Part shown: positions 10,356 to 18,888 of the stretch, in pieces
Layout of the letters: each line of letters starts with the position of its first letter
How positions within the stretch are numbered: the stretch's first letter is position 1
Assembly (NCBI GenBank): GCA_944321875.1
Contig: CALUMX010000006.1
Coordinates: 57,370-121,369, forward strand
Reading direction: 5' to 3'
DNA length: 64,000 nt
Source of the DNA: an uncultured Muribaculaceae bacterium
Lineage (GTDB): Bacteria > Bacteroidota > Bacteroidia > Bacteroidales > Muribaculaceae
The notes under the pieces: model-generated
The model's database searches: none
Seen by the model: only the letters and a program-made list of their open reading frames with translations
Told to the model about the DNA's origin: nothing
Made by a program: the position numbers and the translations under genes

Positions 10356-10363
10356 CAAAGGTA
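10356..10363 (-). promoter_or_regulatory. -7 box of the CDF-fur operon
   Basis: Minus-strand TACCTTTG, 28 bases before the CDF start. TTG trinucleotides lie upstream, but at non-standard distances. Confidence 0.55.
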
Positions 10364-10389
10364 GTAAAAGATTCCTGCAACCGAGTTGC

Positions 10390-10434
10390 AAAAAAGAGAG
10401 AGGGACAACTCGGCTAAACCGCGCTGTCCCTCTC
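10390..10434 (-). terminator. Rho-independent terminator of the bat operon
   Basis: Stem GAGAGGGACA (10398-10407) with TGTCCCTCTC (10425-10434), a 17-nt loop, and a run of six T on the minus strand after a few bases. It closes the operon 22 bases after batE. Confidence 0.85.
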
Positions 10435-10456
10435 CTATCTAAAATTCAATTGACTT

Positions 10457-11221
10457 CTAAATATGTCCGATAGCAGAGCCGTCGACCCATGCCTCCCGGC
10501 GGTCCTCCGTGCGGACCTTATACCAAGTTTCCGTATCGAGTTTCGCAGAATCGAGCTTCTCCAACTTTGCCCCGGCATGCAGCGAGAACGCCTCCTCCGC
10601 GGTTGAAGTTGGATGGTGGGAAACCGTACTGAGCGTTGTCGAGTCGTTCAGCACGATGGCATAGCGCATCTCTGTCATACGCTTGCCGGCTTTCGACGAC
10701 ATCACGTTGGCGAATATACACAACAGCAGCATGACGATACCGCCGAAGAAACCCAACTTTCTCATGCCGAGACCGCTGCAGAAGGAGTAAGTGGCAAAAC
10801 CGATGATAAACAGAGCAAAAGCCACCATACCCGTTACAGCCCATCCGTTGGGTGACATCAGGTCCTGCAACTCCTGGAAAAAGACAACGATAATGTTTTC
10901 TTCCGGCAAGATGCGCTCCGTCAGCTTTGTCTTGACAAATTCAAGATTCTCACGAGCCTCCGTATTGCGCGGATTGAGTTTCAACGCCCGCTCATAGTTC
11001 CACACGGCCTTGCCGTTGTCGCCTGCACGGTAATAGGCATTGCCCAGATTGTAGAATAAACGGCTGGACACGTTGCCCGACTGCACAATGCTGTCGTAGA
11101 TATTGATGGCCTCCTCGTAGTTTTTATTGTCATAGGCTTTTATCGCACGGTTTTCAGCCGACTGCGCAAAAACGGCGACAGAAACCAAAATCATTGCAAA
11201 TAAGAATATATACCGTTTCAT
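10457..11221 (-). CDS. batE: BatE, TPR and SH3-like aerotolerance protein
   Basis: A 254-residue envelope protein, last gene of the bat operon. The start at 11221 gives signal peptide MKRYIFLFAMILVSVAVFAQ; longer in-frame starts lie inside batD. TPR repeats cover about residues 30-110 (KNYEEAINIYDSIVQ, LFYNLGNAYYRAGDNGKAV). Two membrane segments follow at about 135-185. The C-terminal 60 residues (WYKVRTEDRREAWVDGSAIG) form a bacterial SH3-like domain. It lies four bases after the batD stop. In Bacteroides fragilis the bat genes were linked to oxygen tolerance; the molecular mechanism is not known. Confidence 0.9.
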   Translation of the reverse strand: MKRYIFLFAMILVSVAVFAQSAENRAIKAYDNKNYEEAINIYDSIVQSGNVSSRLFYNLGNAYYRAGDNGKAVWNYERALKLNPRNTEARENLEFVKTKLTERILPEENIIVVFFQELQDLMSPNGWAVTGMVAFALFIIGFATYSFCSGLGMRKLGFFGGIVMLLLCIFANVMSSKAGKRMTEMRYAIVLNDSTTLSTVSHHPTSTAEEAFSLHAGAKLEKLDSAKLDTETWYKVRTEDRREAWVDGSAIGHI

Positions 11222-11225
11222 AGCT

Positions 11226-13031
11226 TTATTTCTTGTTTGGGCGTTTCGTACTTTCAACTTCTCCGATAGCATCACAAGCCTGCGAGTAGACGTCAGCCAT
11301 CGGCATCTCGCTGTCGGCAGGACGGGCATAGCGGGAGAACTCACACTCATCGAGAATGCGGATAATGCGGTTCACGCCGTCCTCCGTCATACCATAATCC
11401 AGCAACTCGCGCGAAATATTGTCACGGTTGAGCTCAGATACCGGGATAGAGAGTTTGTCGCTGAAATAACCCCAAAGAGCTGTCAGCATTTCCTCGTAGA
11501 AGGCTTCCTTCTTACCCTTGTTCATAAACATCTTGGCACGCTTCAAGCGTTTTCCGGCTACCCGGTTCGCACCCTTGCGCTTCATCAGCGTCACGTTGGC
11601 ACGCTCCTTCACCGTCTTGCGGTAGATGAACAGCACGGAAGCAAAGGCAAGCGTCAGCAACAGGTAGTACACCCAATTGTACCACGAACCGAGAACAATC
11701 GATGCCGAGCGGCTGAGTTCGAGGTCACCCTTGAATACGGGAAGAATGTCGCGCATCGGCTCGCTGCCGAACTTGACAGTCGACGAGGATGAGCCTTTGG
11801 CCACATCCACCGTCTTGCCCTCAAACGGAATCGACTCATATTTGCCTGTCTTTACGTTGAAGTAGGAGCATGTTCCGCCACCTATCGTAAATTTACCGAC
11901 TGACTGCGGCACGAACGTATAGTCTACGTTGACTGTACCGGTCAGGAAGTTGCCCGAAGGCTTGGCATCAATCTTCGTCTGCGGGTCGTAGAGGTCGAAC
12001 TGCGACGGGAACTGATAGCGCGGAGCGGAAAGACTCTTCAAGTTACCCGAACCGGAAAGCTGGAGCGTCAGCGTCGAAGCCTCGTTGGTACGGATAGCCT
12101 TGTTGTTGAGCTTGGATGAAATCTTGAACCCTGTTCCCACTGCTCCGATAAAGTCTGCCGGACGTGGTGACGGCAGGGGCTTTACGTTCAGTTTCGTACT
12201 GTTTGACTTTATCTTCAGCGAGCGGTCGACCGGCGTACGCATACGTCCGAAAGCTGTGTTGATGATGTCGAACTGTACGACCGACAGTTCGTAAGTACCT
12301 GACGATACCTCCAACACGCCGCTCTTCTGCGGGAAGAGCACCACCTGCTTCAACACGTATACATAGTAATTCTCGCCGTTGTAGTTCTCAAACGAACCGT
12401 TGAGCGTCACCGGCACTTCCTCGGCAAGGAAATCGTTATAGGTCGGCAACTCCAACGCCTGGAATTTGGAAATCTGATACTTCGAATAGAGCTTCATCGT
12501 ACTCAGCACGCCCTCCTGCTCATAGACAGTCGGCTTGGAGAGAACGACTCTCACAAATACCTCATCGCTGCCGATAGGCTTACCCGAGGTCTGCGTGTTC
12601 ACATCGTAGGCCTGTACTGACTGCTGGCTGCCTGACGAAGCGGAACGGTCGGGCGGCAGGATTTCCAACTTGATGGCTGATGTGGTCAGCGTCTTTCCGT
12701 CGACAACAATCTTTGCCGAACCGACAGTAACGGTGCCTTGCTTCTCAGCTCTGTAAGTAAACGTATAGCCAATCGACGATGTCGACGAGCGCTTGCCGTT
12801 CACGATGGAGACACTCTGCGAGCGCGAGGTGGCCGGACCGTAAAGGAGCTTACAGTTGGGCACATCGGGCTGCTTGAAGCCTTCGCCGTCGGCATTCTCC
12901 AGCACATAGGTTATCTGGAACGTGTTTCCGGCAATCACCTGACGGGGTGCTTGGACACGAAATGTCGCCGCTGAGGCAATCAAGCTCAGCGACAACATCA
13001 ATAAGGTTGATAAAATTCGTATCATTTTCAT
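11226..13031 (-). CDS. batD: BatD, oxygen tolerance protein
   Basis: A large exported membrane protein. The start at 13031 (MKMIRILSTLLMLSLSLIAS) gives a clean signal peptide; an earlier in-frame ATG at 13061 would overlap batC and add a polar extension. The mature part (about 20-430) consists of repeated beta-sandwich modules typical of the BatD family (FRVQAPRQVIAGNTFQITY, GVLEVSSGTYEL). A single membrane helix follows (about 445-465, NWVYYLLLTLAFASVLFIYR). The cytoplasmic tail (AFYEEMLTALWGYFSDKL, then ISRELLDYG) resembles the tail of the neighbouring 15848-16849 protein. It lies between batC and batE in one operon. Confidence 0.88.
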   Translation of the reverse strand: MKMIRILSTLLMLSLSLIASAATFRVQAPRQVIAGNTFQITYVLENADGEGFKQPDVPNCKLLYGPATSRSQSVSIVNGKRSSTSSIGYTFTYRAEKQGTVTVGSAKIVVDGKTLTTSAIKLEILPPDRSASSGSQQSVQAYDVNTQTSGKPIGSDEVFVRVVLSKPTVYEQEGVLSTMKLYSKYQISKFQALELPTYNDFLAEEVPVTLNGSFENYNGENYYVYVLKQVVLFPQKSGVLEVSSGTYELSVVQFDIINTAFGRMRTPVDRSLKIKSNSTKLNVKPLPSPRPADFIGAVGTGFKISSKLNNKAIRTNEASTLTLQLSGSGNLKSLSAPRYQFPSQFDLYDPQTKIDAKPSGNFLTGTVNVDYTFVPQSVGKFTIGGGTCSYFNVKTGKYESIPFEGKTVDVAKGSSSSTVKFGSEPMRDILPVFKGDLELSRSASIVLGSWYNWVYYLLLTLAFASVLFIYRKTVKERANVTLMKRKGANRVAGKRLKRAKMFMNKGKKEAFYEEMLTALWGYFSDKLSIPVSELNRDNISRELLDYGMTEDGVNRIIRILDECEFSRYARPADSEMPMADVYSQACDAIGEVESTKRPNKK

Positions 13032-13054
13032 CTGTCTTTTCAAAAAAGAAAGTT

Positions 13055-13801
13055 CTACCACGGCTTATCGGTTTTCTGACGGCCCTGCATCTGCTCGGCC
13101 TTACGCTTGTTGACCTTGTCACGGGTATTCTTCTCCTCGTTCTGCACAGCCTGTAGCATCTGCTGCGAATTGTTGGGCTGTTGCTGCTGAGGTTGCGGAT
13201 TCTGGTTCTGGTTTTTCGGAGGGTCCTGCTTCGGCTGCTGCTTCTGCTGGTTCTTGTTCTCGTCCTTATTTTCCTTATCCTTCTGCTTCTTGTCCTTCTG
13301 GTTCTGATTCTTGTCTTGGTTCTGCGACATCTTCTTCTGTGCCATACGTAGCAACTTCAGAGCCTGTTCGTCAGAAGGGTCAATCTTCAAAGCCTGCTTC
13401 AGAAACTCGACCGCCTGCTGATAAGCCTCCGACTCGTAGCTGATTTTGCCCAAGTTGAAGAACGACTTCTCCCGGATGCTCTTTGAAGCCCCCGGGTCGG
13501 TGGTCAAATCCGCGAAATGCTTCAGCGCGCCGGAATACTGCGAACTGTCCTGCGGTTCCATCTCCTTCTTCACTTCCAGTTTCTTCATCGTTGCCGTTGC
13601 CTGGTTGAAGCGGGCAATCGGTGACATGGGATTGAACTCAAGCACTTTTCCGTAGGCAGCCTCCGCCTCGGCATATTTTCCCTGACCAAACAACTCGTTA
13701 CCTTCCTTGATAAGATTACGCTCCTTTTTTGTCTTCTGAGCATAAGCAGGAACGGCTGCCGTAATCAGCAATAACAGTAATATGATTTTTCTGACTCGCA
13801 T
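13055..13801 (-). CDS. batC: BatC, TPR protein with Q/N/K-rich tail
   Basis: A 248-residue exported protein with signal peptide MRVRKIILLLLLITAAVPAYA. TPR repeats lie at about 28-65 (EGNELFGQGKYAEAEAAYGKV) and 110-150 (FFNLGKISYESEAYQQAVEF). From about residue 160 the sequence becomes a low-complexity tail of Q, N, K, D and P, followed by a short conserved end (QMLQAVQNEEKNTRDKV). This tail is typical of BatC proteins and is presumably disordered. The start is 9 bases after the batB stop. Confidence 0.9.
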   Translation of the reverse strand: MRVRKIILLLLLITAAVPAYAQKTKKERNLIKEGNELFGQGKYAEAEAAYGKVLEFNPMSPIARFNQATATMKKLEVKKEMEPQDSSQYSGALKHFADLTTDPGASKSIREKSFFNLGKISYESEAYQQAVEFLKQALKIDPSDEQALKLLRMAQKKMSQNQDKNQNQKDKKQKDKENKDENKNQQKQQPKQDPPKNQNQNPQPQQQQPNNSQQMLQAVQNEEKNTRDKVNKRKAEQMQGRQKTDKPW

Positions 13802-13810
13802 AATCGCAAT

Positions 13811-14845
13811 CTACTTTCCAAAAAAGTTTGTTTTTCTAAGCCAGGATATTTTCTGGTCGGTCAATAAAATATCAAGCAGCAGCAACACCAGAGCTACCCA
13901 CGCAAACACCGGGAACTGCTCGTCACTCGGAGAGAACACCCGTCGCTCCATATTGCTCTTCACTGCTTTCTTCATCTGGTCGTCAAGCACGTTGACGGCA
14001 TTCGCATTGTTGGCAGAGACGTAGACACCGCTACCGATACGGGCCAACTCCGAAGCTGCGGCCTCGTTGAAAGTTGTCATGGCAATCTGTCCGTTACCGT
14101 CGCGGAGATAAGTGCCATTGCCCATCGGGATGGCCATAGGCTTCGGCGTACCGGCTCCCACCACATTGATGACAACACCCTTCTCGGCAGCTGCCTTGGC
14201 CATCTTGGCCGCATCGTCCTCGTGGTTCTCACCGTCGGTAATCAGAATGATTGACTTCTGGCATTGCTTATCAGCCGAGAACAGCGACATCGACATATCG
14301 ATGGCCGCTCCGATAGCCGTACCCTGGTTTGGTATCATGTCGGTCGACAAACTGTTCAAAAACAGTTTCGCCGAACTGAAGTCATCCGTAACAGGCATCT
14401 GCACAAAGGCATCGCCGGCAAAAACGACCAAGCCCACCTTGTCGTTACGCAACCGGTCGAACAATTTCTGTACGAGAAACTTCGACTGTTGCAAACGGCT
14501 GATTCCATCGACATCATCGGTTGAGGAAGCACGCATCGAGTTGGAGATATCGAGCGCAATCACCACTTCCGAACCCTGCACCTTCATATTGGAGGAAGTC
14601 ACCCCCGTCTTCGCACGCGGACGGGCAAGCATGACAACGATAACCAATATCAGCACAAGTTCGAGGCCGATTTTAATCCATGGAGTGTATCGCGACACAT
14701 CGGGCATAAGTTGCGACAACACCGACAACTGTCCGAATTTCTTCAATTTCTTTTCTCTCGCCTTGCGCGACCATACAAACAGGCCGAATAACACCGGAAT
14801 GATTGCCAGCAAGACCAACATATGAGGATATCCAAAACTAAACAT
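13811..14845 (-). CDS. batB: BatB, membrane von Willebrand factor A protein
   Basis: A 344-residue membrane protein. Two N-terminal membrane segments (about 8-25 and 58-75) flank a short cytoplasmic loop. A VWA domain (about 92-300) with a complete MIDAS motif follows (D99-I-S101-N-S103), then a C-terminal membrane helix (about 312-328, FPVAWVALVLLLLDILL-type). VWA/MIDAS domains bind a divalent metal and mediate protein contacts, here probably in the periplasm together with BatA. It lies 10 bases after batA. Confidence 0.93.
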   Translation of the reverse strand: MFSFGYPHMLVLLAIIPVLFGLFVWSRKAREKKLKKFGQLSVLSQLMPDVSRYTPWIKIGLELVLILVIVVMLARPRAKTGVTSSNMKVQGSEVVIALDISNSMRASSTDDVDGISRLQQSKFLVQKLFDRLRNDKVGLVVFAGDAFVQMPVTDDFSSAKLFLNSLSTDMIPNQGTAIGAAIDMSMSLFSADKQCQKSIILITDGENHEDDAAKMAKAAAEKGVVINVVGAGTPKPMAIPMGNGTYLRDGNGQIAMTTFNEAAASELARIGSGVYVSANNANAVNVLDDQMKKAVKSNMERRVFSPSDEQFPVFAWVALVLLLLDILLTDQKISWLRKTNFFGK

Positions 14846-14855
14846 AGCTATTCAA

Positions 14856-15845
14856 TTATGGGATATTTCTTAATAAAGTATGGCGCAAAACGATGTCAAG
14901 ACACACGAGAGCCAGCAGCAACATGGCCCATGGCATATAGTTGTCCTCGACATTTCGGTAGTTCTGCACGTCGAATTCCGTTTTCTCCAAAGCGTCGATT
15001 TCCTGGAATATCTCCTTCAGTGCCTGCTTGTCGACGGCACGGTAATAGCGGCCACCGGTCTGCTGGGCAATGCTCTGCAGGGTATTCTCGTCAATCGTCA
15101 CTTTCACATAGTCGTACTCCACCTTTCCGTAGTAATTGATTCCTACCGGCGACAAGGCGCTGCCTTTCGTACCGACACCGATGGTATAGACCTTAATGCC
15201 TTTCTCGCGGGCGATGGCGGCTGCCGTCTCCGGAGTGACAAGTCCCGTATTGTTGGAACCGTCGGTCAGCAGGATAATGCTCTTCGACTTGGCCTTGCCC
15301 TCAACGATACGGTTGATGGCCGTGGCAAGTCCGTCACCGATGGCAGTTCCGTCCTCCAGAAACCCCATCTCAAGCGACTTGATTGAATTGAGCAGAATGG
15401 CTTTGTCGGTGGTCATCGGAGTCTGCGTAAAGCATTCTCCGGCAAAGACAACAAGACCGATATTATCCGACTCACGGCCGGCAACGAAATTGGATGCCAC
15501 CTCCTTTGCCGCCTGGAAACGGTCGGGCGTGAAGTCCTGCGCCATCATACTGGTCGACATATCGAGCGCAATCACGATATCAGTACCCGCCACACTCGAT
15601 GAGGTCCATTTGTCCTGTACCTGCGGACGGCTCAGAATGACAATCAAACATCCCACCGCCAACAGGCGCACGCCAAACAGGGCATGCTTCAGCCATACGC
15701 GATAAGACGTAGGCAAGGATTTCACCGACTCAAGATTGGAAATCTCGATAGCCGGGTCCATACGGCGCAACTTATACACATACCATACAATCAATGGGAT
15801 GTAGATAAGAAAGAGCCATAGCATATATGGGTTAGCAAATTCCAT
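14856..15845 (-). CDS. batA: BatA, membrane von Willebrand factor A protein
   Basis: A 329-residue paralogue of BatB with the same topology: N-terminal membrane segments at about 8-25 and 55-72, a VWA domain (about 88-290) with MIDAS D95-M-S97-T-S99 and a second conserved loop SIILLTDGSNNTG, and a C-terminal helix (MLLLALVCLDIVL). BatA and BatB are thought to form a membrane complex. The start is two bases after the stop of the upstream gene, so translation is probably coupled. Confidence 0.93.
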   Translation of the reverse strand: MEFANPYMLWLFLIYIPLIVWYVYKLRRMDPAIEISNLESVKSLPTSYRVWLKHALFGVRLLAVGCLIVILSRPQVQDKWTSSSVAGTDIVIALDMSTSMMAQDFTPDRFQAAKEVASNFVAGRESDNIGLVVFAGECFTQTPMTTDKAILLNSIKSLEMGFLEDGTAIGDGLATAINRIVEGKAKSKSIILLTDGSNNTGLVTPETAAAIAREKGIKVYTIGVGTKGSALSPVGINYYGKVEYDYVKVTIDENTLQSIAQQTGGRYYRAVDKQALKEIFQEIDALEKTEFDVQNYRNVEDNYMPWAMLLLALVCLDIVLRHTLLRNIP

Positions 15846-15847
15846 AA

Positions 15848-16849
15848 CTATTCTTTTGTTGGTTTATCCTTTTTCTCTTCCGCAACAGGCTCAACCGGCT
15901 TGTTGCTGTCGACAAACTTGGACGCATAGATGAATGACTTCTCGTTTTCAGCGGCAAGCGGGTCCATCTTGGCAAACTTCACGAAATCGGCCGTGGCAAG
16001 CAATTCCTCCAGACCGTCAGTCGCCTGAATCTCAGCCACCTCTGCCACAGCTTCCAGAATCTGCGATGAGGTCATCTCCATGGCTCCCACTCCGAAACGG
16101 CGCCACAGGAAACGGCGCAGGATGTCGGTAAGCTCCGTATAATAGCCCTTCGCGTCTCCGTTCTGCCACAACTGGCGTCTCTTCAGGTCGGAAAGAGCCT
16201 TGACGGCCTCCTCATAAGGAGGAAGGAGCGGCTTCTTGGCCAGGAACGGCAGCGGAGCCAGTCCCTGCTTGCGGCGGCGATAGACGTAGTATCCTCCTAA
16301 TCCGAGAGCCGCCAGCACGATAATGCCGATGACAATCCACCAAAAGACACTCGATTCCGGAAGGAAGTCCCAGAACTTGCGGTCGGGATTTTCCAAGTCC
16401 TTGTAATCATATAGTTTTTTCTTCTGAGCCTCAAGCTGTTCCAAGTCGGACACGTCGATATCGGTCACCTTCAAGGCTATTTTCTCCGATTTCAACGTAT
16501 CATTTCCCGAAATATACTGCATGGGAGGCAGCAGATAGTCGCCCGGAGCGAAAGGCTGAACCGGCAGGGCGTAGTCAATCTGCTCCCGGCCGTTGCCTAT
16601 GTCATTTTTCTGCTCATTGAGCTTTCCGGCAATCTCCACATTCTCGACCAGCGAGTCGGCAGGCACAATCAGTTGTCCGATGGCCCCCTTGTCCTGAACG
16701 ACCGTGACACGCACGTTAGTCACGCCGCCCACTCTCATCGTCGTCGAGTCGATTTTCGCAACCACGGTTACCGGTCCGGCCGCAAAAGCCGTTGCCGAAA
16801 CGGAAAGCGCCGCGAGCGCCGAAATCAGCTTTTTCTTGTATGTAATCAT
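15848..16849 (-). CDS. Bat-operon membrane protein with BatD-like layout
   Basis: A 333-residue exported protein found in bat operons between the DUF58 gene and batA. It has a signal peptide (about 1-23), one beta-sandwich domain (about 24-130: VTVVAKIDSTTMRVGGVTN, YALPVQPFAPGDYLLPP), a membrane helix (about 168-192, WWIVIGIIVLAALGLGGYYVYRRR) and a cytoplasmic helical region (PYEEAVKALSDLKRRQLW, GYYTELTDILRRFLWRRFG). The cytoplasmic part matches the tail type of BatD-like and DUF4381-like proteins. The end is acidic and lysine-rich. A precise role is unknown. The position suggests a partner of MoxR and the VWA proteins. Confidence 0.8.
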   Translation of the reverse strand: MITYKKKLISALAALSVSATAFAAGPVTVVAKIDSTTMRVGGVTNVRVTVVQDKGAIGQLIVPADSLVENVEIAGKLNEQKNDIGNGREQIDYALPVQPFAPGDYLLPPMQYISGNDTLKSEKIALKVTDIDVSDLEQLEAQKKKLYDYKDLENPDRKFWDFLPESSVFWWIVIGIIVLAALGLGGYYVYRRRKQGLAPLPFLAKKPLLPPYEEAVKALSDLKRRQLWQNGDAKGYYTELTDILRRFLWRRFGVGAMEMTSSQILEAVAEVAEIQATDGLEELLATADFVKFAKMDPLAAENEKSFIYASKFVDSNKPVEPVAEEKKDKPTKE

Positions 16850-16854
16850 AATCG

Positions 16855-17730
16855 CTATCTCACTCCTCTCATTTTAAACATCGTCATCAACGCCTTGACG
16901 TAGTCCTCGTCGGTAGCGATGGACGTATGATTCACTTTACTCTTGACAAAACGGTCGTTCATCACCTGCTGGTGCTCATACCACCATTTTCCGTAGAGGT
17001 TACGCACCTTTTTCGACGACGTATTCACCCATTTGGTCTGACCCGTCTCGCTGTCGAGCAACTTGACGAGTCCGACGTTAGGAAGAGTAGCCTCCCGCTT
17101 GTCATAGACCTGTATGGCCGTGAGGTCATGCTTCTTGCCGCATATTGTCAGGGCTTGCGAATAGTCATTTTGCGCAATAAAGTCGGAAATCATGAAGGTC
17201 GTGCAACGCTTCTTGATGGCATCCGTCAGGAAACGCAAGGCATAGGCAACGTCCGTACCTTTGTTTTCCGGCTGGAAGCCGAGCAGTTCACGAATGATGA
17301 GCAGCATGTGACGGCGTCCCTTACCCGGCGGAATGAACTTCTCCACCTTGTCGGAAAAGAATATGACACCCACCTTGTCTTTGTTCTGCGTAGCTGAGAA
17401 GGCCAACGTCGCGGCTATCTCGGAAATGAACTCCCGCTTGATGGAGCCTACCGCTCCAAACTTACCGCTGTTGGACACGTCGATGAGCAGCACAACCGTG
17501 AGCTCACGCTCTTCCTCATACACTTTCACATACGGATGGTTATTGCGCGCCGTGACATTCCAGTCAATATCGCGAATATCGTCGCCATACTGATATTCAC
17601 GCACCTCGGCAAACGTCACGCCACGTCCCTTGAACGCGGAGTGATATTCACCGGCAAAGATATTCTGCGACAATCCGCGCGTCTTTATCTCAATTTGCCT
17701 GACTTTCTTTAATAATTCACTGGCTTCCAT
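16855..17730 (-). CDS. DUF58 family protein (VWA-like MoxR partner)
   Basis: A 291-residue cytoplasmic protein. The DUF58 hallmark is seen at about residues 30-85: AGEYHSAFKGRGVTFAEVRE, YGDDIRDIDWNVTAR and YVKVYEEERELTV. A VWA-like fold follows with a MIDAS-type DVSNSG motif and SDFIAQ further on. DUF58 proteins are consistently encoded next to MoxR ATPases and are believed to act with them as chaperones or metal-insertion factors; the substrate here is unknown. It lies 29 bases after moxR. Confidence 0.92.
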   Translation of the reverse strand: MEASELLKKVRQIEIKTRGLSQNIFAGEYHSAFKGRGVTFAEVREYQYGDDIRDIDWNVTARNNHPYVKVYEEERELTVVLLIDVSNSGKFGAVGSIKREFISEIAATLAFSATQNKDKVGVIFFSDKVEKFIPPGKGRRHMLLIIRELLGFQPENKGTDVAYALRFLTDAIKKRCTTFMISDFIAQNDYSQALTICGKKHDLTAIQVYDKREATLPNVGLVKLLDSETGQTKWVNTSSKKVRNLYGKWWYEHQQVMNDRFVKSKVNHTSIATDEDYVKALMTMFKMRGVR

Positions 17731-17759
17731 CTCTGTTTTTCTCCGTTATCTTCCCTCCG

Positions 17760-18755
17760 TTACGGTACGATGATTTTATCCAGAATGTTGCTGATGATTT
17801 CGTCGGACGTGATGTTGTTGGCCTCAGCCTCGTAAGTGATGCCGATACGGTGACGCAATACGTCGTGGCATATGGCTCTGACATCTTCCGGAAGCACATA
17901 ACCGCGGCCTTTGAGGAAGGCGTAAGAACGTGAAGCCAAAGCAAGACCGATGGATGCACGCGGAGAACCGCCGTAGGCAATCAGTCCTGCAAGGTCGGCA
18001 AGACCGTTCTTCTCCGGATGGCGTGTAGCGTCGACGATGTCGACGATATACTGTCCGATTTTGTCATCAATGTAGATTTGTTCCACTACCTGCTGAGCTT
18101 CCAGGATGTCTGACGGCTTCAGCAACGGACGGATTTGTGTAGACGAGCGACGGATGTTCTGGCTTACAATCAACTTTTCCTCTTCCTTTGAAGGATAGGA
18201 GACAAGCACCTTCAGCAAGAAACGGTCCACCTGTGCCTCCGGCAACATATAGGTACCTTCCTGCTCAATCGGGTTCTGTGTAGCCATTACAAGGAAAGGA
18301 TTGTCGAGCGTAAACGTCTCGTCACCGATAGTCACCTGACGCTCCTGCATGGCCTCGAGCAATGCACTCTGCACCTTCGCCGGAGCACGGTTGATTTCAT
18401 CAGCCAATACGAAGTTGGCGAATACCGGGCCCTTCTTTATCTGGAAAGACTCCTTCTGCGCGCTGTACATCATCGTTCCGACCACATCGGCAGGAAGCAA
18501 GTCGGGAGTAAACTGAATACGGCTGTATTTCGCATCGACAATAGAAGAAAGGGTTTTAATAGCCAATGTCTTTGCCAGACCCGGCACACCTTCCAACAAA
18601 ATATGACCGTTGGAGAGCAACGCGATAAGCAATGAATCAATTAAATGCTTCTGACCTACGATTGACTGGTTCATACCTTGTCTGACCATGTCAACCACGC
18701 CGCTTTTGCTGGCAATCAAATCATTTAGCTCTCTGATATCTACCGTTCCATTCAT
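17760..18755 (-). CDS. MoxR-family AAA+ ATPase
   Basis: A 331-residue AAA+ ATPase and first gene of the bat operon. Walker A is at residues 56-63 (GVPGLAKT) and Walker B at about 115-120 (FVLADE). The sequence ATQNPIEQEGTYMLPEAQ holds sensor 1 and the arginine-finger region, and YGGSPRAS is the sensor 2 arginine. MoxR proteins work with VWA-domain proteins in maturation of complexes. The chain moxR, DUF58, 15848 gene, batA-E, all on one strand with gaps of 2-29 bases, is a complete aerotolerance operon. Confidence 0.95.
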   Translation of the reverse strand: MNGTVDIRELNDLIASKSGVVDMVRQGMNQSIVGQKHLIDSLLIALLSNGHILLEGVPGLAKTLAIKTLSSIVDAKYSRIQFTPDLLPADVVGTMMYSAQKESFQIKKGPVFANFVLADEINRAPAKVQSALLEAMQERQVTIGDETFTLDNPFLVMATQNPIEQEGTYMLPEAQVDRFLLKVLVSYPSKEEEKLIVSQNIRRSSTQIRPLLKPSDILEAQQVVEQIYIDDKIGQYIVDIVDATRHPEKNGLADLAGLIAYGGSPRASIGLALASRSYAFLKGRGYVLPEDVRAICHDVLRHRIGITYEAEANNITSDEIISNILDKIIVP

Positions 18756-18807
18756 AGTAATATATTTTTCGTTTTTTGTTTTCTTCTGGTTGTTGTTTTA
18801 TTTACTG

Positions 18808-18815
18808 CAAATATA
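18808..18815 (-). promoter_or_regulatory. -7 box of the moxR-bat operon
   Basis: Minus-strand TATATTTG (TAnnTTTG), 52 bases before the moxR start. No clear TTG at the usual spacing. Confidence 0.45.
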
Positions 18816-18888
18816 AATATACCTGTTTTATTTCGTATATTCAGCGAGTTAATTTTTTGTATTTTAAGTTTACAATGTTAAAGCATTT

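Noticed and set aside
13055..13350. Q/N/K-rich tail of BatC as a frameshift or mis-assembly
   Set aside because: Such low-complexity tails are usual in BatC proteins, and the frame runs on into a normal C-terminus 24 bases before batD.
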